A stretch of 64,000 nucleotides of DNA from an uncultured Lachnospiraceae bacterium (GTDB lineage Bacteria; Bacillota; Clostridia; Lachnospirales; Lachnospiraceae). Positions 51,921 to 61,016 of this stretch are shown piece after piece (position 1 is the first letter of the stretch; each line of letters starts with the position of its first letter). Where the stretch lies: assembly GCA_910585905.1 (NCBI GenBank), contig CAJUID010000001.1:1-64000 (forward strand), read 5' to 3'. Made by a program: the position numbers and the translations under genes. The notes beneath the pieces are model-generated. The model saw only the letters and a program-made list of their open reading frames with translations. It did no database searches and had not been told where the DNA came from.

Positions 51921-53294
51921 TTAACTCTGAAGCAGGCTCATTACCTGCTGCGGCCTATTATTCGCCTGCGCTAACATAGATGTAGCTGCCTGCGATAATA
52001 CACTCATCTGTGTGTAATCCGTCATTTCTGCTGCCATATCTGTATCTCTGATCCTCGACATAGCATCTGTCAAATTCTCCACACTGACATCAAGGCTGGA
52101 CATTGTGCTGTCCAAGCGGTTCTGATACGCTCCCAGTGTTGAACGTGCGCTGGAAACCGAACGAATCGCATCATCAAAAACTGATATCGCCCTTCCAGCT
52201 CCCTCCTGAGAACATACATTAATCAGGTTTGTGCCATCACTTTCCCTAAACTTAAGCGTGCGGCAAGATACCTCCATAAAATCAATGCTAACATCCTGAT
52301 GCTCATTTGCACCAATCTGAACCAGCATGGAACCTGTATCATATACAGTCATATCTACCGTGTTACCTAGTGTAACGCTATCTTCTATTGCAAACTGCAT
52401 TTTAAACCCTGAATTATCTAATATCGTAACATTGTTTCCGTCATAAACGCAAGTCGGCGCGGCAAACCCAGAACCTGCCCCAACCACTGCAGTCACGTCT
52501 GCGTCGGTTCCCCTGACAATTGGCTTCGGCGGCTGCCCTGCCTCCTGCACCTGAATAAACTGGCTCTTACCATTGGCATCGGTAGTCAAGTCAAACGCAT
52601 TGCCTGGACCATTATCTGTAACATTAATCCCAAGTTTATCACAAACATCAACAACCTTCTGCTTTACAGAAGCATGGGTATCGGTTGGCTCTATGGTAAT
52701 GCTTGCCTCGTTTATGCAAATGGTACTTGTTCCCTCAGCAGGAATCGTATAGCTAATAGAATCCTGTGCCGGTTTTGCTGTCTGATTTACAACAACCTGG
52801 TACACACCTGATTTTACCTCACTGGAAACAGAAAGAGAACTGAATCCATTTTCGCTGTATGTAACAACCCTTGTCAGCGTGCCGTCCAGCAAGCCATGAC
52901 CGTTAAATTCGGTTGTACTGGCAATACGATCTACCTCATCCATCAGGTCATTAATTTCTTTCTGTGCCGCATCACGGTCTTCTATCGTATATACATCATT
53001 TGCTGCTTGAACAGAAAGCTCACGCATACGCTGGATCAATGCCTCAATCTCAGCCAATGCTCCTTCTGCAGTCTGAATAATACACTGGCTGTCTTCTGAG
53101 TTTCTGGATGCCTGATCCAGTGCATTAATCTGGGCACGCATTCTGTTTGAAATTGCCATTCCAGATGAGTCATCCGAAGCTTTATTAATTTTATATCCTG
53201 AACTAAGGCGCTCCAAAGCGGAAGCAGTCCTTGTATCAGCTCTTTTTAAGTTGACATTTGATAATTTTGCTGAAATATTGTGGTTTATTCTCAT
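51921..53294 (-). CDS. fliC: Flagellin
   Basis: The 457-residue filament protein has the conserved N-terminal D0/D1 region (MRINHNISAKLSNVNL, ALERLSSGYKINKASDD, GMAISNRMRAQI) and C-terminal region (RLDSTMSSLDVSVENLTDAM, DTDMAAEMTDYTQ, PQQVMSLLQ); about 200 middle residues are variable and surface exposed. GGAGGG precedes the ATG. A flagellar-sigma -10 (GCCGATGG) lies 48 bases upstream. It is followed by fliS and preceded by a FliK-like gene. Confidence 0.97.
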   Translation of the reverse strand: MRINHNISAKLSNVNLKRADTRTASALERLSSGYKINKASDDSSGMAISNRMRAQINALDQASRNSEDSQCIIQTAEGALAEIEALIQRMRELSVQAANDVYTIEDRDAAQKEINDLMDEVDRIASTTEFNGHGLLDGTLTRVVTYSENGFSSLSVSSEVKSGVYQVVVNQTAKPAQDSISYTIPAEGTSTICINEASITIEPTDTHASVKQKVVDVCDKLGINVTDNGPGNAFDLTTDANGKSQFIQVQEAGQPPKPIVRGTDADVTAVVGAGSGFAAPTCVYDGNNVTILDNSGFKMQFAIEDSVTLGNTVDMTVYDTGSMLVQIGANEHQDVSIDFMEVSCRTLKFRESDGTNLINVCSQEGAGRAISVFDDAIRSVSSARSTLGAYQNRLDSTMSSLDVSVENLTDAMSRIRDTDMAAEMTDYTQMSVLSQAATSMLAQANNRPQQVMSLLQS

Positions 53295-53341
53295 GAAATC
53301 CCTCCATACCGCTAATGCGGCTCAAATAATGATAATTCTTG

Positions 53342-53349
53342 CCATCGGC
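53342..53349 (-). promoter_or_regulatory. Flagellar sigma (SigD/Sigma-28) -10 element of flagellin
   Basis: On the minus strand GCCGATGG is close to the consensus GCCGATAA and lies at a normal distance from the flagellin start. The -35 TAAA is not conserved at the usual 15-base spacing (a TAAG lies too close), so this is a partial match. Confidence 0.55.
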
Positions 53350-53380
53350 ACTGCTGCAATCTTACAGATACCTATAACAA

Positions 53381-56300
53381 TCATTCGCTAATTACTGCTG
53401 CGACCGAACGCACCAAAATCTTAGAAATCTGATACAACTGGCTGGTATCTGCCTCCTGATGGCCTGCGGTCCCATTTAACAACTCATTTCTTGATCTGAA
53501 ATCCATTCCATAAGAAATGTTTTTGACAAAATATCCGGCATTCTCCAAATCATGCTCCAAAGCAGCACCTCGCTCCTGCAGCGCCTCATAGCCCTGCCTC
53601 TGGTCACATAACACCAGTCCTTTTATATTTCTATCTGAAACCTTTAAATCAACAGAAATATTGCCGAATTTCTCATCCTCCATGCTGATCTGTATCTTCC
53701 CTGATTCGTCTGCACCATGGATAATCGTAAGGTTTAACGAAGTAATTTTGTCTCCGGCCATTATCGGAATATCGTAGCTTCTGGACTGACGAAGCATACC
53801 TTCCAGATGAATCCCCTGGCCAAGTTTACGGAGTTTACTCAAATCCTCAAAACTAATATCGGCTTGTTCGTACGATTTCGTGAGAATTTCCTCCATAAAT
53901 TTTTCAGCTTCGCCAAGACGGGCATTTAGAGCCTCTTCATCCCCGATAGAATCACTGACTTCCTCAAAGGTCTCCTGAAGCTCTTTCTGACGCTCTTCCG
54001 ACAAAATATTCCGACGCTCATAACCATCCTTATATGGCCGATACCCCTCTTTTAACATGACTCCTGCAGCCATAATATTTTCTACTGTAGTTTTAATTCC
54101 TAGCTTTGACAAATATTCTTCCACCTCCTCACTAGAGGTAAGTGCCTCTCGGAGCTGTTTTGCCTGCTCGTCGAAATATTCCCTTTTCACATCTGGATTG
54201 CCAGAAGCCTGCTTTAAGTCCTCATAAAACTTTTCAAGAGATACATTTAAAAGCTTCTCCATATCCCCATCCGTGATTTCCTGCAGCTTAGAAGGCGTAA
54301 GCTCCGATAGTGCCTCCGATGCAAGATGGCTGTAATATGACTTCTCCTGTACCTGCTTCCCTGTCTCACCAGTAAAACCTGCATGAATCTGATCTGTAAT
54401 CGAATTCTGCATTGTTTTTGCTTGCTTTACACCTGTGACATCATCTACTTTGGAATCAATGCCCTTTCCTTTTCTGGTTCTCACCTGTGTAAGAAGGTTA
54501 CCAAGCGTCAATTCCTGTCCGGTTCCCATTACCGCCCCAATTGCTGCGCCATCTGTTTTCTGAACCTGATTAAGCAGGCGGTAAACACCTATGTATCCCA
54601 TGCGCTCCTCTTCTGAAATCTGGCCTGCTTTTTCCATCTGCCAGAGGAAACGGCTATATCGCTCCTCTGAATTGATTCCCTTTTCCTGATTAATCTCTTC
54701 CAGTTCCCGGTTTAATTCATCCAATGGCGTATCTAAAGGATTCCCGCCGCGGCGTATCAATTCTAAAACTGCGGACGGTTTCATATTCTCAATAACCTGG
54801 TTTACCTTTGCATCAAACATTTTAATTTCTTCAAGATTCTCTTCTGTAATTTCCATCCGATTGTAACCAAGAATTCGAACTGCCCTCTCATTTGCCTCTG
54901 TATCTTCCAGCCCCATCTGCTCTAAAATGGACGGAACTCCTGCAAATGCCTTCTGGATAGAATCTCCCAGGTCAGCCCGAACTTGCGTGCTAACTGTTTC
55001 ATATACGCTGTTCCACTCGCTCCGCCCAACATTTCTGCTGTTTGCCGCAGCGTGAAGCTCATTCACTGTAAGAAGCTCCTGCTGCCTTACTTTGGAGCCA
55101 AGGAGTGCTGCATGGGCATCTGCAATATCAGCAGTTTTCCGTAATGACTCCTGCAGCAGATCCAGCGCCCCACTGTCAATTTCCGCGCCTTCTCCAACCT
55201 GGCTGCTGTAATATGCATTTTCCATCTCACGCAATGCCTTTATTATATTATCTAGAGGCTCTGTCTCTATATGAATCCCTTTCCGCTCCATAGCTGCCGC
55301 TGACTGCAGCGTCATTTTCTGGCGAATTTCTTCTAATTGACGCTTAAGCGTAACCTTCAAAATGTCTGACTCACCCATATTAGACGTATAAACCTTTGGA
55401 ATTACAACATCTTTAGAATACGAAGATACCGTATCCTCCATCTCCTGCACCTTTCGGAGCATTTCTAAAGTAACAGCAGAACTATCCCTTGAATCTGACT
55501 CTCCCTGCTGCGCACCTTCCCCATTGCCATCCAGGGGATTTTTAGCCCCATTCTGTAATAGAATGTCCGCCACATGAAGAATTGTACTGTCCTCTATATT
55601 TTGAAAATCTCTCAACACATCCTTCGCCACAACAAACTGGCTGTCATCCAGGACTGCGTCTCTAGGTGAGGACCCCGCCGAAACTGCAAACACAATCTGC
55701 TCCAGCACCTTATCCATTGTCATACGTCCTGAAATCCCATTTAACATCTCAAGCTTTGCCAAAGTCCCCTCATTAACTGGAAGTTCATTGGCAAATAACC
55801 ACTTAGCATTCTGTATGCCTGTATCATCTAACTTGCCGCACCCTGCCAAAATCTTTTCTATCTGTTCTTGATATTCCCCAAAATCCTGCTGTAATCCGCC
55901 TGATGCCGGAGGCGTAGACATACTATATTTCCCCTGATAAAGATTTTCTATGGTTGGCGCTAAATCCTGCCCCACAATATAAATCTTTGACTGGTCTGTA
56001 ATATCTAAAGCAGACTCACTCATATGAAGTGCTGTCATCACTTTCCCAACTATGTCATCCGTCACTGGAATCCCTGCATCCTGAAGAGCCTGCCGAATCC
56101 TTGCCTCACTTTTTTGCGACAAAAAACCTGCGGCCTGTATTTTCTCCAACCCTTCCTGCATTTCTTCCCGAAGCATGGCGCCTTCCTGCATCCTGTTCTC
56201 AACCCATTCCCTGCGCTCCCTGCTCCTCTGGGCAGCGCGCTCCACACATTCTTTTGTGGCTTCCATCAGAGAACCTTCTTCTTCCTCTATCCGCTCATAA

Positions 56301-56725
56301 TCTTCCCCATTTAATATTGCCAGATTTTCCCCTGCCTGGGATTTTGCCTGGGCTGTCTCTTTGCTTGCCTCAAGACATTCTGCAAACGAATAACCCGATG
56401 TGCCTACGCTTGTATTTACCATACCGCGCACCGGCTCTGCCTGCTGCTTCGTATCTACTTCTCTTAGGACAATACTGTCCTTTGAGACATCCGTAATCTG
56501 GAAACTCCTGACTTCCCCCTCTTTTGCATTTTTTACTGCTCCTCTGGCAACCGCAACTTCAATTCCATTGAAACTGATAGAGATATCATCTCCATTCTTC
56601 AAAATCGTCCCCTGCACTACCTGCCCTTTTTTCCCAATATTTAAATAAGCAGACCCAAACTGTTTACCAGAATCCCCCTGCCCATTCCATTTATCGCTAT
56701 ATATAGAAATATTTTGAATACTCAT
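53381..56725 (-). CDS. Large flagellar protein with FliK-like C-terminus (DUF6240-like)
   Basis: The 1,114-residue protein begins with a short beta-rich segment (GKKGQVVQGTILKNGDDISI), continues with about 800 residues of helical and low-complexity sequence, and ends with a domain like the FliK/flagellar-hook C-terminus (IPIMAGDKITSLNLTII, GKIQISMEDEKFGNISVDL, then LVLCDQRQGYEALQERGAAL). FliK controls hook length and switches export specificity. It precedes flagellin, which supports a motility role. The length is well above typical FliK (about 400). ATG at 56,725 has GGAGG six bases upstream. The family name is from memory. Confidence 0.75.
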   Translation of the reverse strand: MSIQNISIYSDKWNGQGDSGKQFGSAYLNIGKKGQVVQGTILKNGDDISISFNGIEVAVARGAVKNAKEGEVRSFQITDVSKDSIVLREVDTKQQAEPVRGMVNTSVGTSGYSFAECLEASKETAQAKSQAGENLAILNGEDYERIEEEEGSLMEATKECVERAAQRSRERREWVENRMQEGAMLREEMQEGLEKIQAAGFLSQKSEARIRQALQDAGIPVTDDIVGKVMTALHMSESALDITDQSKIYIVGQDLAPTIENLYQGKYSMSTPPASGGLQQDFGEYQEQIEKILAGCGKLDDTGIQNAKWLFANELPVNEGTLAKLEMLNGISGRMTMDKVLEQIVFAVSAGSSPRDAVLDDSQFVVAKDVLRDFQNIEDSTILHVADILLQNGAKNPLDGNGEGAQQGESDSRDSSAVTLEMLRKVQEMEDTVSSYSKDVVIPKVYTSNMGESDILKVTLKRQLEEIRQKMTLQSAAAMERKGIHIETEPLDNIIKALREMENAYYSSQVGEGAEIDSGALDLLQESLRKTADIADAHAALLGSKVRQQELLTVNELHAAANSRNVGRSEWNSVYETVSTQVRADLGDSIQKAFAGVPSILEQMGLEDTEANERAVRILGYNRMEITEENLEEIKMFDAKVNQVIENMKPSAVLELIRRGGNPLDTPLDELNRELEEINQEKGINSEERYSRFLWQMEKAGQISEEERMGYIGVYRLLNQVQKTDGAAIGAVMGTGQELTLGNLLTQVRTRKGKGIDSKVDDVTGVKQAKTMQNSITDQIHAGFTGETGKQVQEKSYYSHLASEALSELTPSKLQEITDGDMEKLLNVSLEKFYEDLKQASGNPDVKREYFDEQAKQLREALTSSEEVEEYLSKLGIKTTVENIMAAGVMLKEGYRPYKDGYERRNILSEERQKELQETFEEVSDSIGDEEALNARLGEAEKFMEEILTKSYEQADISFEDLSKLRKLGQGIHLEGMLRQSRSYDIPIMAGDKITSLNLTIIHGADESGKIQISMEDEKFGNISVDLKVSDRNIKGLVLCDQRQGYEALQERGAALEHDLENAGYFVKNISYGMDFRSRNELLNGTAGHQEADTSQLYQISKILVRSVAAVISE

Positions 56726-56931
56726 ACCCAGCCTCCGTCTCCTGCTAAAGCGTTTATTAATATTAAGCAAAACGCAACCGCTAAATAGTATACGTGATTA
56801 GCACACAAAGCGCCTTTTCCTAACGCACATGTTATTAATTACTTCGACAAATCTCACCTTTCTCTTAACAGAATGAAAAGAAATTTCTTCCCCAAGCCCC
56901 TTGTATATGATATACTAAAATACAGAGAGTA

Positions 56932-56939
56932 TAATCGGC
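56932..56939 (-). promoter_or_regulatory. Possible flagellar-sigma -10 of the FliK-like gene
   Basis: On the minus strand GCCGATTA matches the flagellar -10 well. No TAAA -35 is found at the usual spacing; the MITE-like element begins 26 bases further upstream. About 207 bases separate it from the start codon. Confidence 0.4.
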
Positions 56940-56964
56940 ATATGAAAGTAAACTACACAATTAT

Positions 56965-57163
56965 ATGATGCCAGGGTCAAAAGGTCATGTATGACATGCT
57001 TGCATGTCGATACATGACTTTATGACCCAAAAACCACCGAAAAGTAGCCATTTTTTCGAAGAAAAATGAGCGGATTTGAGGTGTTTTAGGATTGCGGGAG
57101 CATGAAATGCGGAGCAATCCGTTGGCATCAGGGGTCAAAATACCTTTTGACCCCAACATCATT
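56965..57163. mobile_element. 199-bp MITE-like element with terminal inverted repeats
   Basis: The ends ATGATGCCAGGGTCAAAAGG(T) and, inverted, ATGATGTTGGGGTCAAAAGG(T) match at 18 of 21 positions. Inside are a long hairpin (GGGTCA...GGTCATGTATGACATGC / GCATGTCGATACATGAC...TGACCC, 56,974-57,028), CCATTTTT/AAAAATG, GGATTGC/GCAATCC, and a right-end hairpin GGGGTCAAAA-tacc-TTTTGACCCC. There is no coding capacity. It lies between the divergent FliK-like and GrpE-like genes and ends three bases before the frame of the latter. Confidence 0.8.
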
Positions 57164-57177
57164 ATATGGGGGTATCT

Positions 57178-57750
57178 ATGGCAGAGGAAAAGCTGCGAAA
57201 GAAAATCGCAAAGATGGAGAAGCAGATTAAGGAACTGCAGATTGAGGCAGATGCTGTAAAAGAATGCCTGCAAAAAACAGAAACCAACCGGGATGAATAC
57301 AAAAGCAAGTATTTGCAGTTTAAAGCAATATTTCAGCGGCAAACGGCTACATTCTACCAGTACCAGGGACTGTCTGAACAATCCAAAGATGCTTTGAGCG
57401 GCATTTTCATGGGAGATTCTTTTGAAGAATTTCTTGCCTGCGGCGTACAGCCGGGTAATATTGATACTTTATGGGAGTTTTCACGCAATCAGGCTTTGAA
57501 GGGAAATCTGGAAGATACTGCTATTTTAGAGCAGATTATCGCTTATTTTGTGCGCTTATATAATGGGACGAATAAATCACCAATCCTGGCTTTTCAGAAA
57601 GTGGCGGTTGGTGATTCGTTCGACATTGATCTACATATACGCACCCAGTCAAGCAAGGCAGCCGGAACGATTTCAAATATCCTAATCACCGGCCTGACAA
57701 ATGCCTTTACCGGGGAAACCATCAAAAAATCTGTTGTCGAAGTTGAATAA
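57178..57750 (+). CDS. GrpE-like protein (putative nucleotide exchange factor)
   Basis: The 190-residue protein has an N-terminal coiled coil (residues 1-45, EEKLRKKIAKMEKQIKELQ), a helical middle (about 50-140) and a C-terminal segment that parallels the GrpE beta domain: GDSFDIDLH, then AAGTISNILITG and GETIKKSVVEV aligning with LDPNVH, GNVLGIMQKG and GRTIRAAMVTV of GrpE. GrpE exchanges nucleotide on DnaK. The next gene, 21 nt downstream, encodes an Hsp70-like protein, which strongly supports a partner role. ATG at 57,178 has GGGGG upstream; a MITE-like element ends 15 bases before it. I assign it by pattern, not by search. Confidence 0.7.
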   Translation: MAEEKLRKKIAKMEKQIKELQIEADAVKECLQKTETNRDEYKSKYLQFKAIFQRQTATFYQYQGLSEQSKDALSGIFMGDSFEEFLACGVQPGNIDTLWEFSRNQALKGNLEDTAILEQIIAYFVRLYNGTNKSPILAFQKVAVGDSFDIDLHIRTQSSKAAGTISNILITGLTNAFTGETIKKSVVEVE

Positions 57751-57771
57751 TTATATTTATAGGAGGTACTC

Positions 57772-60700
57772 ATGAATATAGCAACCAAACAAGTAGACAA
57801 ACTTGCCATCAGCGAAGAACTCTTTCACGAAGTGGTAGAAGAACATATTCCCGTCCTGATCAAAAAACAGTCTGCGCTTTTAACATCCTTCCTGGAAAAT
57901 ATGCGCAGTTACATCGTCAGGCATACCCAGACATCGGACTGGTTCTATATCAGCAACCAAGATATTTTATATAATAATGCAGTGGCAGCGCTTTTCCCAA
58001 ATTTAAATAACTTTGACCTGGGACACTGCACGCTAAACCGAACCTATGACCCTGTCACATTTCATAATGAGTTTGGTACATACAATGGAACCCTTATGAC
58101 ACCAAACGAATTTAAACGTGCATTTGCAGGAAAATTTGACAAGCTCTATGAATTCTGCCCGGAATACCTTTTTGATGGATATTTTACTGTAATGGATTTC
58201 CACAAAGCATTCCATGCTGACGGCATCCATTCCAAACGCTGGAATGGCTTTTCAAAACTTGAATCATACCATATTCCGTTATACCGTTTAAACGGTATGG
58301 ACAGCGAATCTATCTCCCCGGCAAAAACTCTTTTCTTTTGGTTTGACCGGGAACTGGTTCCAAATGACTTACCGCAGGAATTAATATCAACCTACAAACA
58401 TGTCCTATCGCTTTACAAGGCAAATAAGGATTGCTTTGCATGGATAGAGGACACTATAAAAATTCGCGAAGATGTTATTTTAGAGAGCATAATGGATGGA
58501 AAGGCAAATTTCTTTTCTGAAGACTCCTACCGCTCCTCTTTCCTTTATAACGCGGACGAGCAGACAATCTCGCTGGACAACCTTTCTGAATCAACGATGA
58601 AGATATTAAAAGAACATCTGCTTTCCTGCGACCAGATACGTGCAGACTTTGACCGGTACGATGATAATATCCTAATAGACCCAAACCGCGGCCACTGGTC
58701 ACTGTGGCAAGATGACAATACAACTTATAAATATACTGCAAAAATTAATAAACCTATGATTGCAAGAAATCCGGCAGCGGATATCAACCCAAATGGCATT
58801 ATTGGCATTGATTTTGGTACAAAGAGTACAGTTGTAGCATATCAGGACAACACAGAGCGCATTATCCCGATGCGAATCGGTACAAGCCATTATTCCAAAA
58901 AAGCAGACATTATGCAGTATGAAAACCCTACGGTAATGGAACTGATCAACCTGGACCGTTTTATGAAGCTTTACCACCAAAAGGAAGGGCGTCCTGATAC
59001 CATGTGGCAAGACCTTACTGTATCCCACAGTGCAGTGAGCAGCATGATGAACAGTATAAGCAATGATTATTATTCCTTTTTTAATGAATTGAAACAGTGG
59101 GCGGGCAACCAGAAAAAACAAATCCGCTTAAAGGACAAAGCAGGAAACGATATCTCCCTTCCTCCGTTTGCAGAGATTGGAGAAGAAGATTTTAACCCAA
59201 TTGAAATATATGCGTATTATATAGGGCTTGCAATTAACAATATGAATAACGGCATTTTTTTAAATTACCTGCTGTCTTTTCCTGTTACATTTGAACATGC
59301 AACCTGCGACAAAATTGTTGAGAGCTTTTACCGGGGTATTCGAAAATCCCTGCCAGAGCCTTTGATTAATGACCCGGAAATCATGAAAGAATTCCGGGTT
59401 ATGAAAGGAACTTCCGAACCAGCGGCTTATGCAATCTGCGCCTTGGAAGAATACGGCTTTGACTTAGAAAGCGGGGAAAAAGAAGTCTATTATGGCATCT
59501 TTGATTTTGGCGGCGGCACAACGGACTTCGACTTTGGACACTGGCATGCACCAGATGAGGCAGACAGCAGACGTTACGATTATGTTCTGGAATGCTATGG
59601 AAGCGGCGGCGACCAATATCTTGGAGGCGAAAACCTCCTGCAGCTTATGGCACATGAAGTATTTCGTTCCAACCAGGACAAGCTGCGTGAGGATAATATT
59701 ACATTTTCACTCCCTCCAGAATGCCATCCATTTCCGGGAAGCGAATCCTTGATCAGCAATTCCCAGGAAGCAAAACTGAATACAAGGCAGTTAATGGAAA
59801 AGCTGCGCCCATTCTGGGAACGCGACGCAGACTATGCCTCTTTGTATCAGGCCGGGATTATTAAGCTTTCCCTATTCACCCGCTCCGGCGAACAAAAGTT
59901 AAACTATGAGCTGGAAGTCAATATGTCTGCGCTGGACAAACTGCTGCACAAACGGATTGAACTTGGAATCGCAAACTTTTTTGAATGTTTGAAAGCTACA
60001 TTTAAAGACAAATTGGGAAAGGATATTAAATGTGTCCACATTTTCCTTGCCGGAAATGGAAGCCGTTCCCAGATTCTTACAGAACTATTTAAGACCTACA
60101 TGATCACCTACACTAATGACCTGCAACACCGTATTGGAAATGGCATCGGGGATGACTTCTTCCAATTGCACCCAGCGCTTGGCATGACTGAGGCTGCGGG
60201 TACTATGAAAAAAGAAGAGACGGAGACAGCACAGGCAGAAACCGGAAAGGTATTATCTGGCATCGAAGCTGCTAAACAGGCCGTTTCCACCACCAGCAGT
60301 TCCATTGCAGGCATTGCAAATGCAACAACGGGAAGCATTTCTTCCATCGGCAGCCTGGCGCAGAGCGTATCCAATATTGGGAACCTGGCGCAAAACACAC
60401 AGCCTTCCGGCCCAGAGAGCGATATCAATACTATTACAAAGCCAAATGGAAAAACCGGAGTTGCTTTTGGCCTCCTGGAGGGCAGGCCCGGCGGACGGAT
60501 CAAAATCATTCTTCCGCTCAGCCAGGATGTCGCAAAGGATAGTTCCGATATCCGTTTCCGCTTCTATGTCGGCTATAAGAAAAAAGGAACATTCCAGATG
60601 ATATCTGGTCCATCCCTGCCATACAATAAATGGACTTACTTATGTGATGCCTCGACGGAAGATTTTGCAATATATTATACACCTCGTTCAGAGGCTGCCA

Positions 60701-60885
60701 ACGGCACATTAAGCATATTTGATGTCTATAAGAAAAACTGTCATTTGACTAAGGCCTATGACAATGCCAGTATCTACTACCGGGCTGTGGCGCCGGATAC
60801 GATTGAGTACACAGTAATTTCAAATGATAACTTTGATTCTGCAAAGCTTTTAGAAAATGTAGTAAAAGTGGAACTCAGTTATTAA
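57772..60885 (+). CDS. Large divergent Hsp70-like protein
   Basis: The 1,037-residue protein has the Hsp70 nucleotide-binding motifs in order: IIGIDFGTKSTVVAY (about 341-355), GIFDFGGGTTDFDFG (about 575-589) and VHIFLAGNGSRSQ (about 755-767). Before them lies a ~340-residue N-terminal region I cannot match to anything (for example FYISNQDILYNNAVAALFP), and after them a Ser/Ala/Gly-rich linker (about 825-880) and a beta-rich C-terminal domain of about 150 residues (KTGVAFGLLEGRPGGRIKI), not the DnaK peptide-binding domain. AGGAGG precedes the ATG. Encoded with a GrpE-like partner; no DnaJ. Probably a specialised ATP-driven chaperone or scaffold. Confidence 0.8.
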   Translation: MNIATKQVDKLAISEELFHEVVEEHIPVLIKKQSALLTSFLENMRSYIVRHTQTSDWFYISNQDILYNNAVAALFPNLNNFDLGHCTLNRTYDPVTFHNEFGTYNGTLMTPNEFKRAFAGKFDKLYEFCPEYLFDGYFTVMDFHKAFHADGIHSKRWNGFSKLESYHIPLYRLNGMDSESISPAKTLFFWFDRELVPNDLPQELISTYKHVLSLYKANKDCFAWIEDTIKIREDVILESIMDGKANFFSEDSYRSSFLYNADEQTISLDNLSESTMKILKEHLLSCDQIRADFDRYDDNILIDPNRGHWSLWQDDNTTYKYTAKINKPMIARNPAADINPNGIIGIDFGTKSTVVAYQDNTERIIPMRIGTSHYSKKADIMQYENPTVMELINLDRFMKLYHQKEGRPDTMWQDLTVSHSAVSSMMNSISNDYYSFFNELKQWAGNQKKQIRLKDKAGNDISLPPFAEIGEEDFNPIEIYAYYIGLAINNMNNGIFLNYLLSFPVTFEHATCDKIVESFYRGIRKSLPEPLINDPEIMKEFRVMKGTSEPAAYAICALEEYGFDLESGEKEVYYGIFDFGGGTTDFDFGHWHAPDEADSRRYDYVLECYGSGGDQYLGGENLLQLMAHEVFRSNQDKLREDNITFSLPPECHPFPGSESLISNSQEAKLNTRQLMEKLRPFWERDADYASLYQAGIIKLSLFTRSGEQKLNYELEVNMSALDKLLHKRIELGIANFFECLKATFKDKLGKDIKCVHIFLAGNGSRSQILTELFKTYMITYTNDLQHRIGNGIGDDFFQLHPALGMTEAAGTMKKEETETAQAETGKVLSGIEAAKQAVSTTSSSIAGIANATTGSISSIGSLAQSVSNIGNLAQNTQPSGPESDINTITKPNGKTGVAFGLLEGRPGGRIKIILPLSQDVAKDSSDIRFRFYVGYKKKGTFQMISGPSLPYNKWTYLCDASTEDFAIYYTPRSEAANGTLSIFDVYKKNCHLTKAYDNASIYYRAVAPDTIEYTVISNDNFDSAKLLENVVKVELSY

Positions 60886-60895
60886 CCATATAACA

Positions 60896-60972
60896 ATGAT
60901 GTTTGGGGCAAAAAATATTTGCCCCAAACTGATCCTTCGGAATTGCTACATTACAACGCAATTTTCGCACAT
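60896..60972 (+). repeat. Hairpin repeat similar to 201-272
   Basis: A GTTTGGGGCAAA/TTTGCCCCAAAC stem (60,901-60,929) is followed by CGGAATTGCTACATT and CAATTTTCGCA, matching CGGATTGCTACATT and CAATTTTTGCA after the hairpin at 203-225. The stem start ATGAT-TTGGGG also recalls the MITE end. Confidence 0.65.
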
Positions 60973-61007
60973 AAAAAAGGGCACAAGAAAATCTGCGCCC
61001 TTTTTTT
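60973..61007. terminator. Bidirectional terminator
   Basis: AAAAAAGGGCaCA and TGcGCCCTTTTTTT pair between the convergent Hsp70-like (+) and trmL (-) genes. Confidence 0.85.
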
Positions 61008-61016
61008 GTGGGAAAG

